Program-made: the position numbers and the translations under genes
Assembly (NCBI RefSeq): GCF_017316025.1
Contig: NZ_JAFLVT010000001.1
Coordinates: forward strand, 76,875 to 140,874
Direction of reading: 5' to 3'
DNA: 64,000 bases
From: Candidatus Enterococcus myersii
Lineage (GTDB): Bacteria; Bacillota; Bacilli; Lactobacillales; Enterococcaceae
Part shown: positions 54,656 to 63,759 of the stretch, one piece after another
How positions within the stretch are numbered: the stretch's first letter is position 1
Layout of the letters: every line of letters starts with the position of its first letter
The notes under the pieces: generated by a model
The model's database searches: none
Told to the model about the DNA's origin: nothing
The model's input: only the letters and a program-made list of their open reading frames with translations

Positions 54656-54726
54656 AGAAAGCGTAACAGAAACGTTTTGTTTCAAAAAAAACGCAGTCTT
54701 ATTTTGAGGAAAAGTCGTATATAAAA

Positions 54727-54767
54727 AAAGTACCGTGGCAAGATTTTTGCCCTGGTACTTTTTTTTA
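54727..54767 (+). terminator. Intrinsic terminator of the GT2-GH18 operon
   Basis: AAGTACC (54728-54734) pairs with GGTACTT (54754-54760), with an inner GGCAA/TTGCC stem, followed by a T-run. Confidence 0.88.
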
Positions 54768-54849
54768 TATTGCTTAAAAGCTAAGGGTGTCCACGAAGCT
54801 TTTTATCTTATTACTAAAGAGCCGATTAAGTTCATGGCGCCTTTCTTAT

Positions 54850-56124
54850 TTAACGGTCTGGCAAAACTAGATTTAAGAAAATCCCGATTAACGTCGATAA
54901 CGCCATAGCCGATAATGTGAAGGTACCAGCTTCAAAAACTAGACCACCGATCCCAATTACAAGAATACTTGAAGTAATCAATAAGTTTTTCTTTTTATCA
55001 AAGTTGGTATTATTCTCAACTAAAATTTTTAGTCCGCTAGCCGCGATAACTCCAAATAAAACAAAGCTGATACCAGAAATAACTGGGCCAGGAATACTTA
55101 AAATTAATGCACTTAATTTTCCTACGAAGCCTAAAACGATAGCTAAAACAGCGGCACCGCCAATTACAAAAACGCTGTGAACACGAGTAATAGCAAGTAC
55201 ACCGATGTTTTCGCCATAACTTGTAACCGGTGGTCCCCCTACAAATCCAGCTACGATTTGTGCCAAGCCATCTCCCATTAGTGTACGATCCATCCCGGGG
55301 TTTTTAAAGAAATTACGTTTGGTTAATTTGTTTAAAACCATCAAATGTCCGATGTGTTCAGTCATTGTTACAAAAGCAATTGGAGCCATGGTTGTGATGG
55401 CATTTAGATAAAGTTTAGGTTGATATTGTACAAACATGACTTCAAAGGCTGGTAATTGGAACCAAGGAGCGTCAATAACAGGTTGGAAGTCAACGATACC
55501 AGCAACCAATGCAATTAAGTAGCCAGAAATAATACCTAATAAAATCGGAATCAAACCTAGAAATCCTGTTAAAAACATATTGAAGACGATCGTTACAGCA
55601 AGCGTCAACAATGCAACTGCGACATATTTGAAATCATATGCTCCACTGGCGTTGTACATGGCGTTGTTGGCGGCGTTGCTAGCTAGGCCAAGACCTATAA
55701 CCATAATGACTGGTCCGACAACAATTGGTGGTAAAACTTTATCTAACCAATTGGTACCGATTTTTTTGATGATAAATGAAACGATGAGATAAACCATACC
55801 TGTAGTCAATGCACCTTGAGCAATAGCAGGATAGCCGTCTGTTTTCATTAACATTTGCATTGCCGCAATAAAAGCAAAGCTACTGCCGAGATAGGCTGGA
55901 ATTTTTCCTTTCGTAACAGTCAAGTAGACAAGTGTGCCAAGTCCTGAACTCACTAAAGCGATACTTGGATTAATCCCAACTAAGATAGGTACTAAAACTG
56001 TTGCGCCAAACATAGTAAATAAGTGCTGCAAACTTAGGCCAAACCAATGTAATGGCGCTGGTCGATCGTGGATGTCTAAGACGACATCATCATTGTGAAA
56101 GTGAATATCATTTTTTTCTTCCAT
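54850..56124 (-). CDS. pyrP: Uracil permease, NCS2 family
   Basis: A 424-aa nucleobase:proton symporter with 14 expected membrane segments. LSLQHLFTMFGATVLVP near residue 30 is the NCS2 start motif; the substrate-site region near 290 reads TSYGENIGVLAITRV, where the Glu is the conserved uracil-binding residue. The start ATG at 56124 has GGAGG at about 6 nt (the frame opens at 56151). A PyrR-type attenuator in the leader strongly supports uracil as substrate. Confidence 0.94.
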   Translation of the reverse strand: MEEKNDIHFHNDDVVLDIHDRPAPLHWFGLSLQHLFTMFGATVLVPILVGINPSIALVSSGLGTLVYLTVTKGKIPAYLGSSFAFIAAMQMLMKTDGYPAIAQGALTTGMVYLIVSFIIKKIGTNWLDKVLPPIVVGPVIMVIGLGLASNAANNAMYNASGAYDFKYVAVALLTLAVTIVFNMFLTGFLGLIPILLGIISGYLIALVAGIVDFQPVIDAPWFQLPAFEVMFVQYQPKLYLNAITTMAPIAFVTMTEHIGHLMVLNKLTKRNFFKNPGMDRTLMGDGLAQIVAGFVGGPPVTSYGENIGVLAITRVHSVFVIGGAAVLAIVLGFVGKLSALILSIPGPVISGISFVLFGVIAASGLKILVENNTNFDKKKNLLITSSILVIGIGGLVFEAGTFTLSAMALSTLIGIFLNLVLPDR

Positions 56125-56149
56125 GAGAATCCTCCTAAAAAATTGGTAC

Positions 56150-56262
56150 AAAAAAATCCTACCCTTTTAGGCAGGAGGATCGTCAATGGCTACAATGGAG
56201 ATAAACTTCCCCAATTGATTTGCAACGGACCCTTCTTAGCCTCTCTGGACTATGTTAAAGGA
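56150..56262 (-). promoter_or_regulatory. PyrR-dependent attenuator in the pyrP leader
   Basis: On the minus strand the leader contains TCCAGAGAGGCT (about 56238-56249), the core of the PyrR-binding anti-antiterminator loop, with AAGAAGGGT after it. Further down, ATCCTCCTGCCT and GGGTAGGAT form a terminator hairpin with a following T-run (56150-56180). PyrR bound with UMP would favour termination, so pyrP is on when pyrimidines are scarce. The elements are seen; the mechanism is known from Bacillus and enterococcal pyr genes. Confidence 0.88.
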
Positions 56263-56269
56263 TGACTTG

Positions 56270-56331
56270 AAAAAAATTAACAGCCGCAGCTATTAAAATA
56301 ATTTTTCAGAGGTGAATTTTTTTGCTGTTAA
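56270..56331 (-). terminator. Terminator-like hairpin downstream of the AraC-family gene
   Basis: TTAACAGC and GCTGTTAA (56324-56331 and 56277-56284 on the plus strand) pair and are followed by TTTTTTT on the minus strand, ending the regulator transcript before the pyrP leader. Confidence 0.65.
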
Positions 56332-56403
56332 AAATATACACTACAAAAAGGCAGATAGCAAGGAGAATTCCTCAAATCAAAACTTTTCACTAAAGTTATA
56401 AAA

Positions 56404-57237
56404 CTATGATGTCTTTTTTTCGCTTAAACCAGAAGGGGCAATCCCAAATTGTTTTTTAAAAGATTTACTGAAATGGTAAGCATCTTGATAACCTGTTGCT
56501 TGAGCAATTTGTTTGATCGTTAAAGGTGTCGTCTTTAATAAATGCTTTGCTTCTTTTAAACGCAACTTGATTAAGTAATTGATGGGACTTTCACCGACTA
56601 TTTCTTTAAAAAGGCGCGATAAGTAGGCTGGGCTGACAAACTGTGCTTGTGCCAGCTGTTCTAATGTTATTTCTTCTTTAAAATGATTTTCCAAAAAGTA
56701 AATAGTATCGTTAACAATTTTTTGCTGCCGTTGTTGGCGACTGGAAAGAAAAGTCGGTTGCCGCTCGTTGGTATCATCTAAGCCGCGTAAAATATGCACC
56801 AGCATTTCACTAACAAGAATTTTGCGCAAAACAAGGGTTTCTGGTGCGTCTTGATACAGTTCTTCTAAGAGGCGCCAAGCGATTTGCAACACATTTTGCT
56901 GGTGACGACCCAAATTTAAAATGGGACTTTTATGGGGAAATGTATTTCTCGGCAAACCTTGTAAAGTAAAATTCTTAATACCGATATGCAATTGATGAGA
57001 CGTTTGTTTTACATGGCGCTCCATATGGTGGTAGCCCGGGTTAAACAATAAAACTTGTCCTGCTCGAATAGTTGTTTGAGGTAAGTCTTCAAAAAAATAC
57101 TCGGATTCGCCTTCTAGCACTAAAGAAATTTCTAAAAAATCGTGGGCGTGAAATTCACCGACCCAGTCTTCATCACAACAGGCATCAAAGAGATATAATA
57201 TTTCGGGATTAAAAGTCTGGGCGTTAATTAAATGCAT
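56404..57237 (-). CDS. AraC/XylS-family transcriptional regulator
   Basis: A 277-aa regulator with an N-terminal cupin-like sensing domain (HAHDFLEISLVLEGESEY near residue 30, GQVLLFNPGYHH near 60) and a C-terminal double helix-turn-helix (EITLEQLAQ...VSPAYLSRLFKE near 180, IKQIAQATGYQDAYHFSKSFKKQFG near 230). It is transcribed away from the ABC exporter genes, with about 220 nt between them, so it probably controls that pair. The inducer is unknown; the cupin suggests a sugar or small ligand. Confidence 0.88.
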   Translation of the reverse strand: MHLINAQTFNPEILYLFDACCDEDWVGEFHAHDFLEISLVLEGESEYFFEDLPQTTIRAGQVLLFNPGYHHMERHVKQTSHQLHIGIKNFTLQGLPRNTFPHKSPILNLGRHQQNVLQIAWRLLEELYQDAPETLVLRKILVSEMLVHILRGLDDTNERQPTFLSSRQQRQQKIVNDTIYFLENHFKEEITLEQLAQAQFVSPAYLSRLFKEIVGESPINYLIKLRLKEAKHLLKTTPLTIKQIAQATGYQDAYHFSKSFKKQFGIAPSGLSEKKTS

Positions 57238-57458
57238 GATAGGCTCCTATATTTTGTATTTAACTAAAAATAGTCTAAGTAATAAAATAAAATACAATTT
57301 TTGCAATCGCTTTAAAAAATTGATTAAAAAAATAATGGAATAATAAATTTTGAAAATCGTCTTTGTTAATATTTTACATCATTTTAAAGAAGATATCCCA
57401 TTTCTTTTCCAATTGATTGCTCTAAGATGTTTATAGACAAGAAGTTGGAGGTGAGTGG

Positions 57459-59207
57459 ATGTCTAATATGCAATGGATTTGGCAGTATGTAAAAAAATCG
57501 CGTAATCATTTTGGCCTTATTTGCTTATTTATTATAATCAATGCTGCTTTAATTGTGGTGAATCCTTATGTTGGAGGATTAATTGTCGATGATGTCATTA
57601 ATCAAGGGAAAAAAACGTGGTTACTACCTTTGATTGCACTGATGATTGGTACAACTGTTTTTCGGACAATTGTCCGTTACCTGTATCAAATTTTGTGTGA
57701 AAGAATGAGTCAAAATGCAATTTATGCCTTGCGAGAGGATATGTATCACAAATTGCAAAGCTTAGATTTTGATTTTTTTAACCATACGCGGGTGGGCGAT
57801 ATCATGGCGCGCATGACAGGGGATGTGGATGCAATTCGGCATTTCGTCGCATGGGTAACTTACAATCTCGTAGAGTGTGTCTTATGGTTTTTGGCAGCAG
57901 TCATCGTGATGGCTTTTATTAGTTGGCAGCTGACTTTGGCGTTGTTGATCGTTACGCCGATTATTTTTGTTTTAACTAATAAAATGGCCAAAGAGGCGCA
58001 TCCTAAGTTTTTTGAAATACGGGAGAGTTTTTCACGATTAAATTCTATGGTAGAAGAAAATATCGGTGGTAACCGAGTGGTAAAGGCTTTTGCTAGAGAA
58101 GATTTTGAGTTAGATAAATTTAAGCAATACAACGAAGATTTTAAACAACGCAATATGGAATCGGCTAAAGTCTCGGCCCGCTTTTTACCATGGTTGGATG
58201 GCTTTGCTGGTACATTAGCAGTCATCACACTGGTTTTCGGGGGAATTTTGGTTATTGGCGGTAACATGACGTTAGGGCAATTGGTAGCTTTTAATGGTTA
58301 TTTGTGGATGTTAAATAATCCTTTGCGGATGAGTGGTTGGTTAATCAATGATGTCCAGCGCTTTAACGCCGCATGTATTAAGATTCGTCAATTACTAGGG
58401 CAAAAATCAAGTATTCCAGTAGAAGAAGAGGAGACACTTAATCCGATTAAAGGAGAAGTCGTCTTTGAAAATGTTAGTTTTCATTTTTCAGATGATCCGG
58501 AACATAATGTTTTATCCAATATCAGTTTTAAAACCGGACCAGGTAAAACAGTCGGTATTTTAGGGGAAACCGGTTCTGGTAAAACGACGTTAGTAAATTT
58601 AGTTGGTCGCTTTTATGACCCGACAAAAGGACGCGTTTTGATTGATGGCAAAGATGCAAAAGAATATCCCGTGCGACAATTGCGGGAAAATATCTCCATG
58701 GTAATGCAGGATGTGTTTTTATTTTCAAATACTATTTCTGATAATATTGCTTTTGGTAATCCTTATGCTGATGAAAACTTTATCCGCCAAATGGCGACAG
58801 TTGCAGATGCCGATTCCTTTATTGCGCGGATGCCACAAGGGTATGAGACTGTCGTCGGAGAACGAGGCGTGGGCTTGTCTGGTGGGCAAAAACAGCGGAT
58901 TTCCTTGGCTCGCGCTTTGGCAAAAAATCCTTCTATCTTAATTTTAGATGATACAACGTCGGCTGTGGATATGGAGACAGAATCGAAAATTCAGCACGAA
59001 TTGGCAAAACTGACGATAGAAAAAACGACGTTTGTCATCGCCCATCGCATTTCTTCTGTCAAAGATGCGGACTTGATTCTTTTAATGGAAAAAGGTCATG
59101 TCGTAGAACAAGGAACCCACGAAGAATTAGTTACAAAGCGTGGAAAATATTATGAAGTGTATCGTAAGCAGCTTGGTTTGACAGGGGGGCAAGAAGATGG
59201 CGCGTAA
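57459..59207 (+). CDS. Heterodimeric ABC exporter, degenerate-site subunit (BmrC/LmrC-like)
   Basis: A 582-aa half-transporter: six membrane segments (1-310), then an ATPase with Walker A GETGSGKTT near residue 368, signature LSGGQKQR near 471 and Walker B ILILDDTTS near 490. The catalytic Glu after Walker B is Asp, the hallmark of the degenerate site in heterodimeric exporters. The start ATG at 57459 follows GGAGGTG. The partner gene overlaps its end by 11 nt. Such pairs export drugs or amphipathic compounds; the true substrate is unknown. Confidence 0.92.
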   Translation: MSNMQWIWQYVKKSRNHFGLICLFIIINAALIVVNPYVGGLIVDDVINQGKKTWLLPLIALMIGTTVFRTIVRYLYQILCERMSQNAIYALREDMYHKLQSLDFDFFNHTRVGDIMARMTGDVDAIRHFVAWVTYNLVECVLWFLAAVIVMAFISWQLTLALLIVTPIIFVLTNKMAKEAHPKFFEIRESFSRLNSMVEENIGGNRVVKAFAREDFELDKFKQYNEDFKQRNMESAKVSARFLPWLDGFAGTLAVITLVFGGILVIGGNMTLGQLVAFNGYLWMLNNPLRMSGWLINDVQRFNAACIKIRQLLGQKSSIPVEEEETLNPIKGEVVFENVSFHFSDDPEHNVLSNISFKTGPGKTVGILGETGSGKTTLVNLVGRFYDPTKGRVLIDGKDAKEYPVRQLRENISMVMQDVFLFSNTISDNIAFGNPYADENFIRQMATVADADSFIARMPQGYETVVGERGVGLSGGQKQRISLARALAKNPSILILDDTTSAVDMETESKIQHELAKLTIEKTTFVIAHRISSVKDADLILLMEKGHVVEQGTHEELVTKRGKYYEVYRKQLGLTGGQEDGA

Positions 59208-60978
59208 TCGTTTTGATGAAGATGAAGAGTTAGCCCAAGAGTTTCGCTGGGGCGATTTAAAACGGCTATTAAGCTATGTCGCACCTTATAAAAAAGCGAT
59301 TTTTGTCGTGTTGGCTACCATCATTTTGGCCAATGGCCTGGGGATGTTAGGTCCTTATCTAACCAAAATTGCTATTGATACTGTTATTCCGCAACAAGAC
59401 AGTAATCGTTTGTTGTTTTTAGGCGGGATTTTTCTTTTGTCTTTAGTGGTGATTGGGTGGTGCATGCACTATCGCATCATGCACATCACAGAAATTGGGC
59501 AAGATATGTTAAAAGATATGCGTTTTGATATTTTTGAACATTTACAACGATTGCCTTTTTCTTATTTTGATAATCGTCCCCATGGCAAAATTTTGATTCG
59601 GGTTGTAAATTACATTAATACCCTGAGCGATTTATTAAGTAATGGTTTAATTAATTTAATTTCAGATATTTTCAGTGTCGTCATTACTTTAGCTTTTATG
59701 TTTTTTATCGACGTCCGTTTAACGTTATACAGCTTGATCTTATTGCCAGTCCTTTTTGTCATGGTATTGATAATTCAAAATAAGCAGCGAAAAGCCTATC
59801 AAGTATTGAGTAACAAACAATCTAATCTGAATGCTTATATTCATGAAAGTATTGCAGGGATTCGGATTACGCAATCTTTTGCCAGGGAAAAAGAAAACGC
59901 CCGTGTTTTTGATGAAGTTAGTGGGGAATATCGGACTTCTTGGATGAAGGCTGTCAAAATTCAATTTCTTTTATGGCCCGGTGTGCAAAATATTGCCGTT
60001 TTGACAACCTGTATTATTTATTATGTTGGTATCTCTTCTTTAGGGGTTAATGTCACGACGGGGACTTTGATTGCTTTTTTAAGCTATATCAATAATTTTT
60101 GGAATCCTGTTATTAATATTGGAAACTTTTATAATTCTTTAATTACGGCGAGTGCTTATTTGGAACGGATTTTTGAAACGTTAGATGAAATTCCCGATAT
60201 TCAAGATGCACCAGATGCCAAAGTTTTACCGCCAATTAAAGGAAATGTTGATTTTGAAGATGTAATTTTCCGTTATGAAGAGGGCAAAAATATTTTAAAT
60301 GGTGTTGATTTCCATGTGGAAGCTGGCCAAAGTATTGCATTAGTTGGGCCTACTGGAGCGGGTAAAACCACTGTAATTAATTTACTTAGTCGTTTTTACG
60401 ATGTAAATTCCGGTAGTGTTAAAGTTGACGACATTGATGTACGCGCGGTGACATTACAGTCATTACGGAGTCAAATGGGGGTTATGCTGCAAGATACGTT
60501 TATTTTCTCTGGAACCATTATTGAAAATATTCGCTATGGTAAACTCGATGCTAGTAAAGACGAGATTATCGCCGCTGCTAAAGTTGTTCGAGCCCATGAT
60601 TTTATTAAGGATTTAAAAGATGGTTATGAAACAGTGGTAGAAGAAAGAGGAAGTACGCTATCGGCAGGACAGCGTCAATTAATTTCCTTTGCCAGAGCAT
60701 TATTGGCGGATCCTAAAATCTTAATTTTAGATGAAGCTACTTCAAGTATTGACACCAAAACAGAAGAACTATTGCAAGAAGGATTGCAACAGTTGCTAAA
60801 AGGAAGAACTTCCTTTATTATTGCGCACCGTTTATCAACGATAAAAAATGCAGACCGTATTTTTTATGTAGCTGGGGGCGTCATTGCTGAAAGTGGCAAT
60901 CACGAAGAGTTAATGAAACAACGGGGTTTGTATTATCACTTGTATCAATCCCAGTACGATTTATTACAGGCAATTTAA
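59197..60978 (+). CDS. Heterodimeric ABC exporter, catalytic-site subunit (BmrD/LmrD-like)
   Basis: A 593-aa half-transporter with six membrane segments and an ATPase holding Walker A GPTGAGKTT near residue 385, a non-canonical signature LSAGQRQL near 488 and Walker B ILILDEATSS near 507, with the catalytic Glu intact. With the upstream subunit this yields one complete and one degenerate ATP site, as in LmrCD and BmrCD. The N-terminus is acidic (FDEDEELAQEFRWG). The ATG at 59197 lies inside the preceding gene, giving translational coupling. Confidence 0.92.
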   Translation: MARNRFDEDEELAQEFRWGDLKRLLSYVAPYKKAIFVVLATIILANGLGMLGPYLTKIAIDTVIPQQDSNRLLFLGGIFLLSLVVIGWCMHYRIMHITEIGQDMLKDMRFDIFEHLQRLPFSYFDNRPHGKILIRVVNYINTLSDLLSNGLINLISDIFSVVITLAFMFFIDVRLTLYSLILLPVLFVMVLIIQNKQRKAYQVLSNKQSNLNAYIHESIAGIRITQSFAREKENARVFDEVSGEYRTSWMKAVKIQFLLWPGVQNIAVLTTCIIYYVGISSLGVNVTTGTLIAFLSYINNFWNPVINIGNFYNSLITASAYLERIFETLDEIPDIQDAPDAKVLPPIKGNVDFEDVIFRYEEGKNILNGVDFHVEAGQSIALVGPTGAGKTTVINLLSRFYDVNSGSVKVDDIDVRAVTLQSLRSQMGVMLQDTFIFSGTIIENIRYGKLDASKDEIIAAAKVVRAHDFIKDLKDGYETVVEERGSTLSAGQRQLISFARALLADPKILILDEATSSIDTKTEELLQEGLQQLLKGRTSFIIAHRLSTIKNADRIFYVAGGVIAESGNHEELMKQRGLYYHLYQSQYDLLQAI

Positions 60979-60994
60979 CAACGTTTATTCTAAG

Positions 60995-61030
60995 AAAAAG
61001 AGCCAGGATAAAAATCCTAGCTCTTTTTCT
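60995..61030. terminator. Bidirectional terminator between the ABC exporter and kup
   Basis: AAAAAGAGCCAGGAT pairs with ATCCTAGCTCTTTTT (one mismatch) around AAAA; T-runs lie on both strands' exits. Confidence 0.88.
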
Positions 61031-63022
61031 TTATTTTGATCGTTCGATAAGACGCGTTTTTTTCATCTTGCCGATGATTAGTGGGACTGTTTCGTATAAG
61101 ACATCGCTATACTCTAGTCCAAACCAATTTTCAGGAGACATGGTATGGCGTTTAATAAAGAGTTTTGCCTGCATAATTTGGCGTTCCCACCTATCCAATT
61201 CTGTATTGTTGGACAATTCTTCTTCAATTAATACAAATTGAAAATCACCAACAATGCGGCCAGGTGTTAAGGAATAACGTTGAGGTTGTTCTGGTAAACG
61301 CCCGTCTTTCATTAAATCGTGAATAATTTGACGGACATAAACATTGACCTCTTGGTTGACGCGAAAGCCCAAATACAGGCGAACGACTACAATAAAGTCA
61401 GTATCTAATGTATCAATTGAAAACTCTTTAGTATAAGGCTCGTCTGTTACGATGACGTTGACAAACCAATACGTTTGCGCCCGTTTTGGTCGTTTATCCA
61501 AAATAGAGTAAACAAATTGTTTGCCGATTTCATCATTTGTAACGTGGGGCACCATAAAGACGACGTTTGTTTGATACATCGGGACACTTTCGTCGCTACG
61601 CAATGCAGTTAATTGTGGTACATATTCTTTTAGATGTACAGTATCGCTGGCTTTTTCTTGGATAATATTGCCCCACTCCCAAATAATCATGACAGCTAAA
61701 ATGAAAAGGGCCATAATGACTGCGACAAAACCTCCATGTAAAAATTTGGCGGCACTGGAAATAAAAAAGATAGTTTCAATTGCGGCAAAGAAAAGACTCA
61801 CACAAGCTGCCAATAAACGATTGTGGCGTTTTTGGGCCAAATAAAAATAAAGAAGCAAGGTGGTCATTAACATCGTAACGGTAATCGATAGTCCGTAAGC
61901 AGCCTCCATATGAGAAGAGGTTCTAAATGTTAAAACAATTAAAGAACAAGCTAGCCATAAAATAAAGTTTACCGCGGGAATATACATTTGCCCAATTGAA
62001 GAACCAGGGTACATAATTTTCATGCGCGGTAACAAGCGCAACTTAATCGCTTCTGAAACAAGGGTAAAAGAACCTGAAAGTAAAGCCTGTGAAGCAATGA
62101 CAGCAGCGATCGTAGCAAAGACGACACCGAAGATCATCCAGCTTGCCGGTAAAATTTGGAAAAATGGATTTAACTGTTCAATTGCTTGTGTTTTAGGATC
62201 TTGGTAAACACTTAAAAGCCAAGCTGCTTGCCCAAGATAGTTTAGCAATAAACAAATTTTGACATAAGGCCAGCTGACCCGAATATTTTTCTTTCCTACA
62301 TGTCCCATATCCGAGTAGAGAGCCTCTGCCCCGGTAGTCGCTAGAAAAATATTTCCTAAAATTAAAATTCCTAACTTATTATCTGGACTAAACAAAAGTT
62401 TAATGGCATACAGCGGGTTTAGAGCGCGAATAACCGATAGATCTTGACCAAAATGGAAAAGTCCCATCCCACCTAAAAAAGTGAACCATAAAAACATTAC
62501 CGGTCCAAATGCTTTACCGACAACATCTGTCCCAAAACGTTGCACCGTAAATAAAATCAATAAAATAATTAAGGTGATAATGACAATGATATTTTGATTC
62601 ATCCCAAAGTGTTCATAAAAAGCAGGAATGCCGCGAAGCCCTTCGATGGCTGTTGTCACGGTTACAGCAGGCGTTAAGACGCCATCGGCTAGTAAAGCTG
62701 CACCGCCAATCATGGCTGGAATAATGAGATATTTACTTTTTTTACGGACCAAAGTATATAAAGAAAAAATCCCACCTTCACCGTGGTTATCGGCATTTAA
62801 AGCAATCACTACATATTTGATGGTCGTTAAAAAAGTTAACGTCCAAAAAATTAAAGAAACTGCGCCCAAAATAAAATCGGGATTTAAACTTTTTAGGCCA
62901 CCGTTTTCTTCTACAATCGCCTTCATAACGTAAAGAGGGCTTGTCCCGATATCTCCGTAAACAACCCCCATGGCGACTAGCAGACCAGCTGCTGTTACTT
63001 TTGACATTTTTTGCTGACTCAT
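61031..63022 (-). CDS. kup: Kup-family cation (K+) uptake transporter
   Basis: A 663-aa KUP/HAK/KT protein with about twelve membrane segments (1-440) and a C-terminal cytoplasmic domain. The family motif MGVVYGDIGTSPLYVMK near residue 18 is intact, as are the GEGGIFSLY (near 81) and AxTGAEALYSDMGHVG blocks. Kup proteins normally import K+ with protons. The start ATG at 63022 follows GGAGG. Its leader contains a yybP-ykoY riboswitch, so expression seems to respond to Mn2+; whether the transported ion is K+ is then less certain. Confidence 0.92.
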   Translation of the reverse strand: MSQQKMSKVTAAGLLVAMGVVYGDIGTSPLYVMKAIVEENGGLKSLNPDFILGAVSLIFWTLTFLTTIKYVVIALNADNHGEGGIFSLYTLVRKKSKYLIIPAMIGGAALLADGVLTPAVTVTTAIEGLRGIPAFYEHFGMNQNIIVIITLIILLILFTVQRFGTDVVGKAFGPVMFLWFTFLGGMGLFHFGQDLSVIRALNPLYAIKLLFSPDNKLGILILGNIFLATTGAEALYSDMGHVGKKNIRVSWPYVKICLLLNYLGQAAWLLSVYQDPKTQAIEQLNPFFQILPASWMIFGVVFATIAAVIASQALLSGSFTLVSEAIKLRLLPRMKIMYPGSSIGQMYIPAVNFILWLACSLIVLTFRTSSHMEAAYGLSITVTMLMTTLLLYFYLAQKRHNRLLAACVSLFFAAIETIFFISSAAKFLHGGFVAVIMALFILAVMIIWEWGNIIQEKASDTVHLKEYVPQLTALRSDESVPMYQTNVVFMVPHVTNDEIGKQFVYSILDKRPKRAQTYWFVNVIVTDEPYTKEFSIDTLDTDFIVVVRLYLGFRVNQEVNVYVRQIIHDLMKDGRLPEQPQRYSLTPGRIVGDFQFVLIEEELSNNTELDRWERQIMQAKLFIKRHTMSPENWFGLEYSDVLYETVPLIIGKMKKTRLIERSK

Positions 63023-63027
63023 TTTTT

Positions 63028-63172
63028 CCTCCTAAGTTTGCTTAAATTAACCAAAATTTTTTTATTAGTGAATTTTTGGTTTAACTTAGGTCTGGCAATT
63101 ATGTTTTAGACCAGCGATTTACGCGAGTTGTTGATCTAAAACCATAGCTCATCTATGTGCTACTCCCCTAAT
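63028..63172 (-). promoter_or_regulatory. yybP-ykoY (Mn2+) riboswitch controlling kup, with ribosome-binding-site sequestration
   Basis: On the minus strand the leader carries TTAGGGGAGTAGC (63158-63170 region), the hallmark L1 of the yybP-ykoY aptamer; then a P2 hairpin CATAG-ATGAG-CTATG, a P3 hairpin TTTTAGA/TCTAAAA with ACAACTCG in its loop, and GCCAGACCTAA closing P1 against TTAGG. The P1 3' strand, CCTAAGTT (63083-63090), is also complementary to AACTTAGG (63031-63038) that runs into the ribosome binding site GGAGG. Mn2+ binding should hold P1 and free the site, so kup would be on at high Mn2+. A further AACCAAAA/TTTTGGTT hairpin lies between. Confidence 0.8.
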
Positions 63173-63180
63173 TAAGCTAC

Positions 63181-63209
63181 ATTATCAAGACTTTTTAGGG
63201 CAATGTCAA
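63181..63209 (-). promoter_or_regulatory. Promoter of kup upstream of the riboswitch
   Basis: On the minus strand TTGACA (63204-63209) and GATAAT (63181-63186) are spaced by exactly 17 nt. Transcription would begin near 63174, directly before the aptamer. Confidence 0.8.
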
Positions 63210-63298
63210 ACAATAGCTGTAAAAAAATCAAATATATCAAGAATAATTCGTCTTCATGCTAAAATAAGGATAAGTATATGAAGAAATGAGGAGTTAAA

Positions 63299-63748
63299 AT
63301 GACTTTTTACGGCATAAGCTATTTGCAAAATAATGCTGGCGTAAACGACTATATCAAATATGGGCTGATTTTTGCCGCCTTGCTTTTTTTGATTTTTGTA
63401 TTTAGCGCTTATTTACGGCATCGGTTAGATACCAAATATCGAGATTTAACGATTATTATGCTGTTGTTGCTGCTTTTTTTATTAGGGGTGCAATATTCTG
63501 ATTACAAACAAGATCAAACCAATCATTCTCAATCATCTCAGATGGTGCATTTTGTTAAAAGAGTGGCACAAGATGAAGTTGTCACACCCGAAGAAGTATA
63601 TGTAAACAGCACGACTTTGTCTGATCAAATGCTCGTGTTGATTGGTGATGATTGTTACCGGGTAACATTAAGTCAAGATGGTACGAATTTCAAATTGGAT
63701 TCGGTTGCTTTGTTGACATCAAAAGACCAAATTGTGAAACAAAAATAG
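63299..63748 (+). CDS. DUF3290 family membrane protein
   Basis: A 149-aa protein of DUF3290 with two membrane segments (about residues 19-38 and 49-66) and a C-terminal domain (about 80-149) outside the membrane segments. Members occur next to a DUF421 gene, as here (11 nt apart), so the two probably form a complex. No function is established. The start ATG at 63299 follows GAGGAG. Confidence 0.85.
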   Translation: MTFYGISYLQNNAGVNDYIKYGLIFAALLFLIFVFSAYLRHRLDTKYRDLTIIMLLLLLFLLGVQYSDYKQDQTNHSQSSQMVHFVKRVAQDEVVTPEEVYVNSTTLSDQMLVLIGDDCYRVTLSQDGTNFKLDSVALLTSKDQIVKQK

Positions 63749-63759
63749 GGGGAAATAAA

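Noticed and set aside
56333-56361. pyrP promoter TTGCTA-N17-TATATT
   Set aside because: The spacing is good, but the terminator-like hairpin at 56270-56331 would stop transcription before the PyrR element, so assignment to pyrP is doubtful.
63028-63172. c-di-AMP (ydaO) riboswitch before kup
   Set aside because: This was the first expectation for a K+ transporter, but the leader lacks ydaO hallmarks and instead matches the yybP-ykoY pattern.
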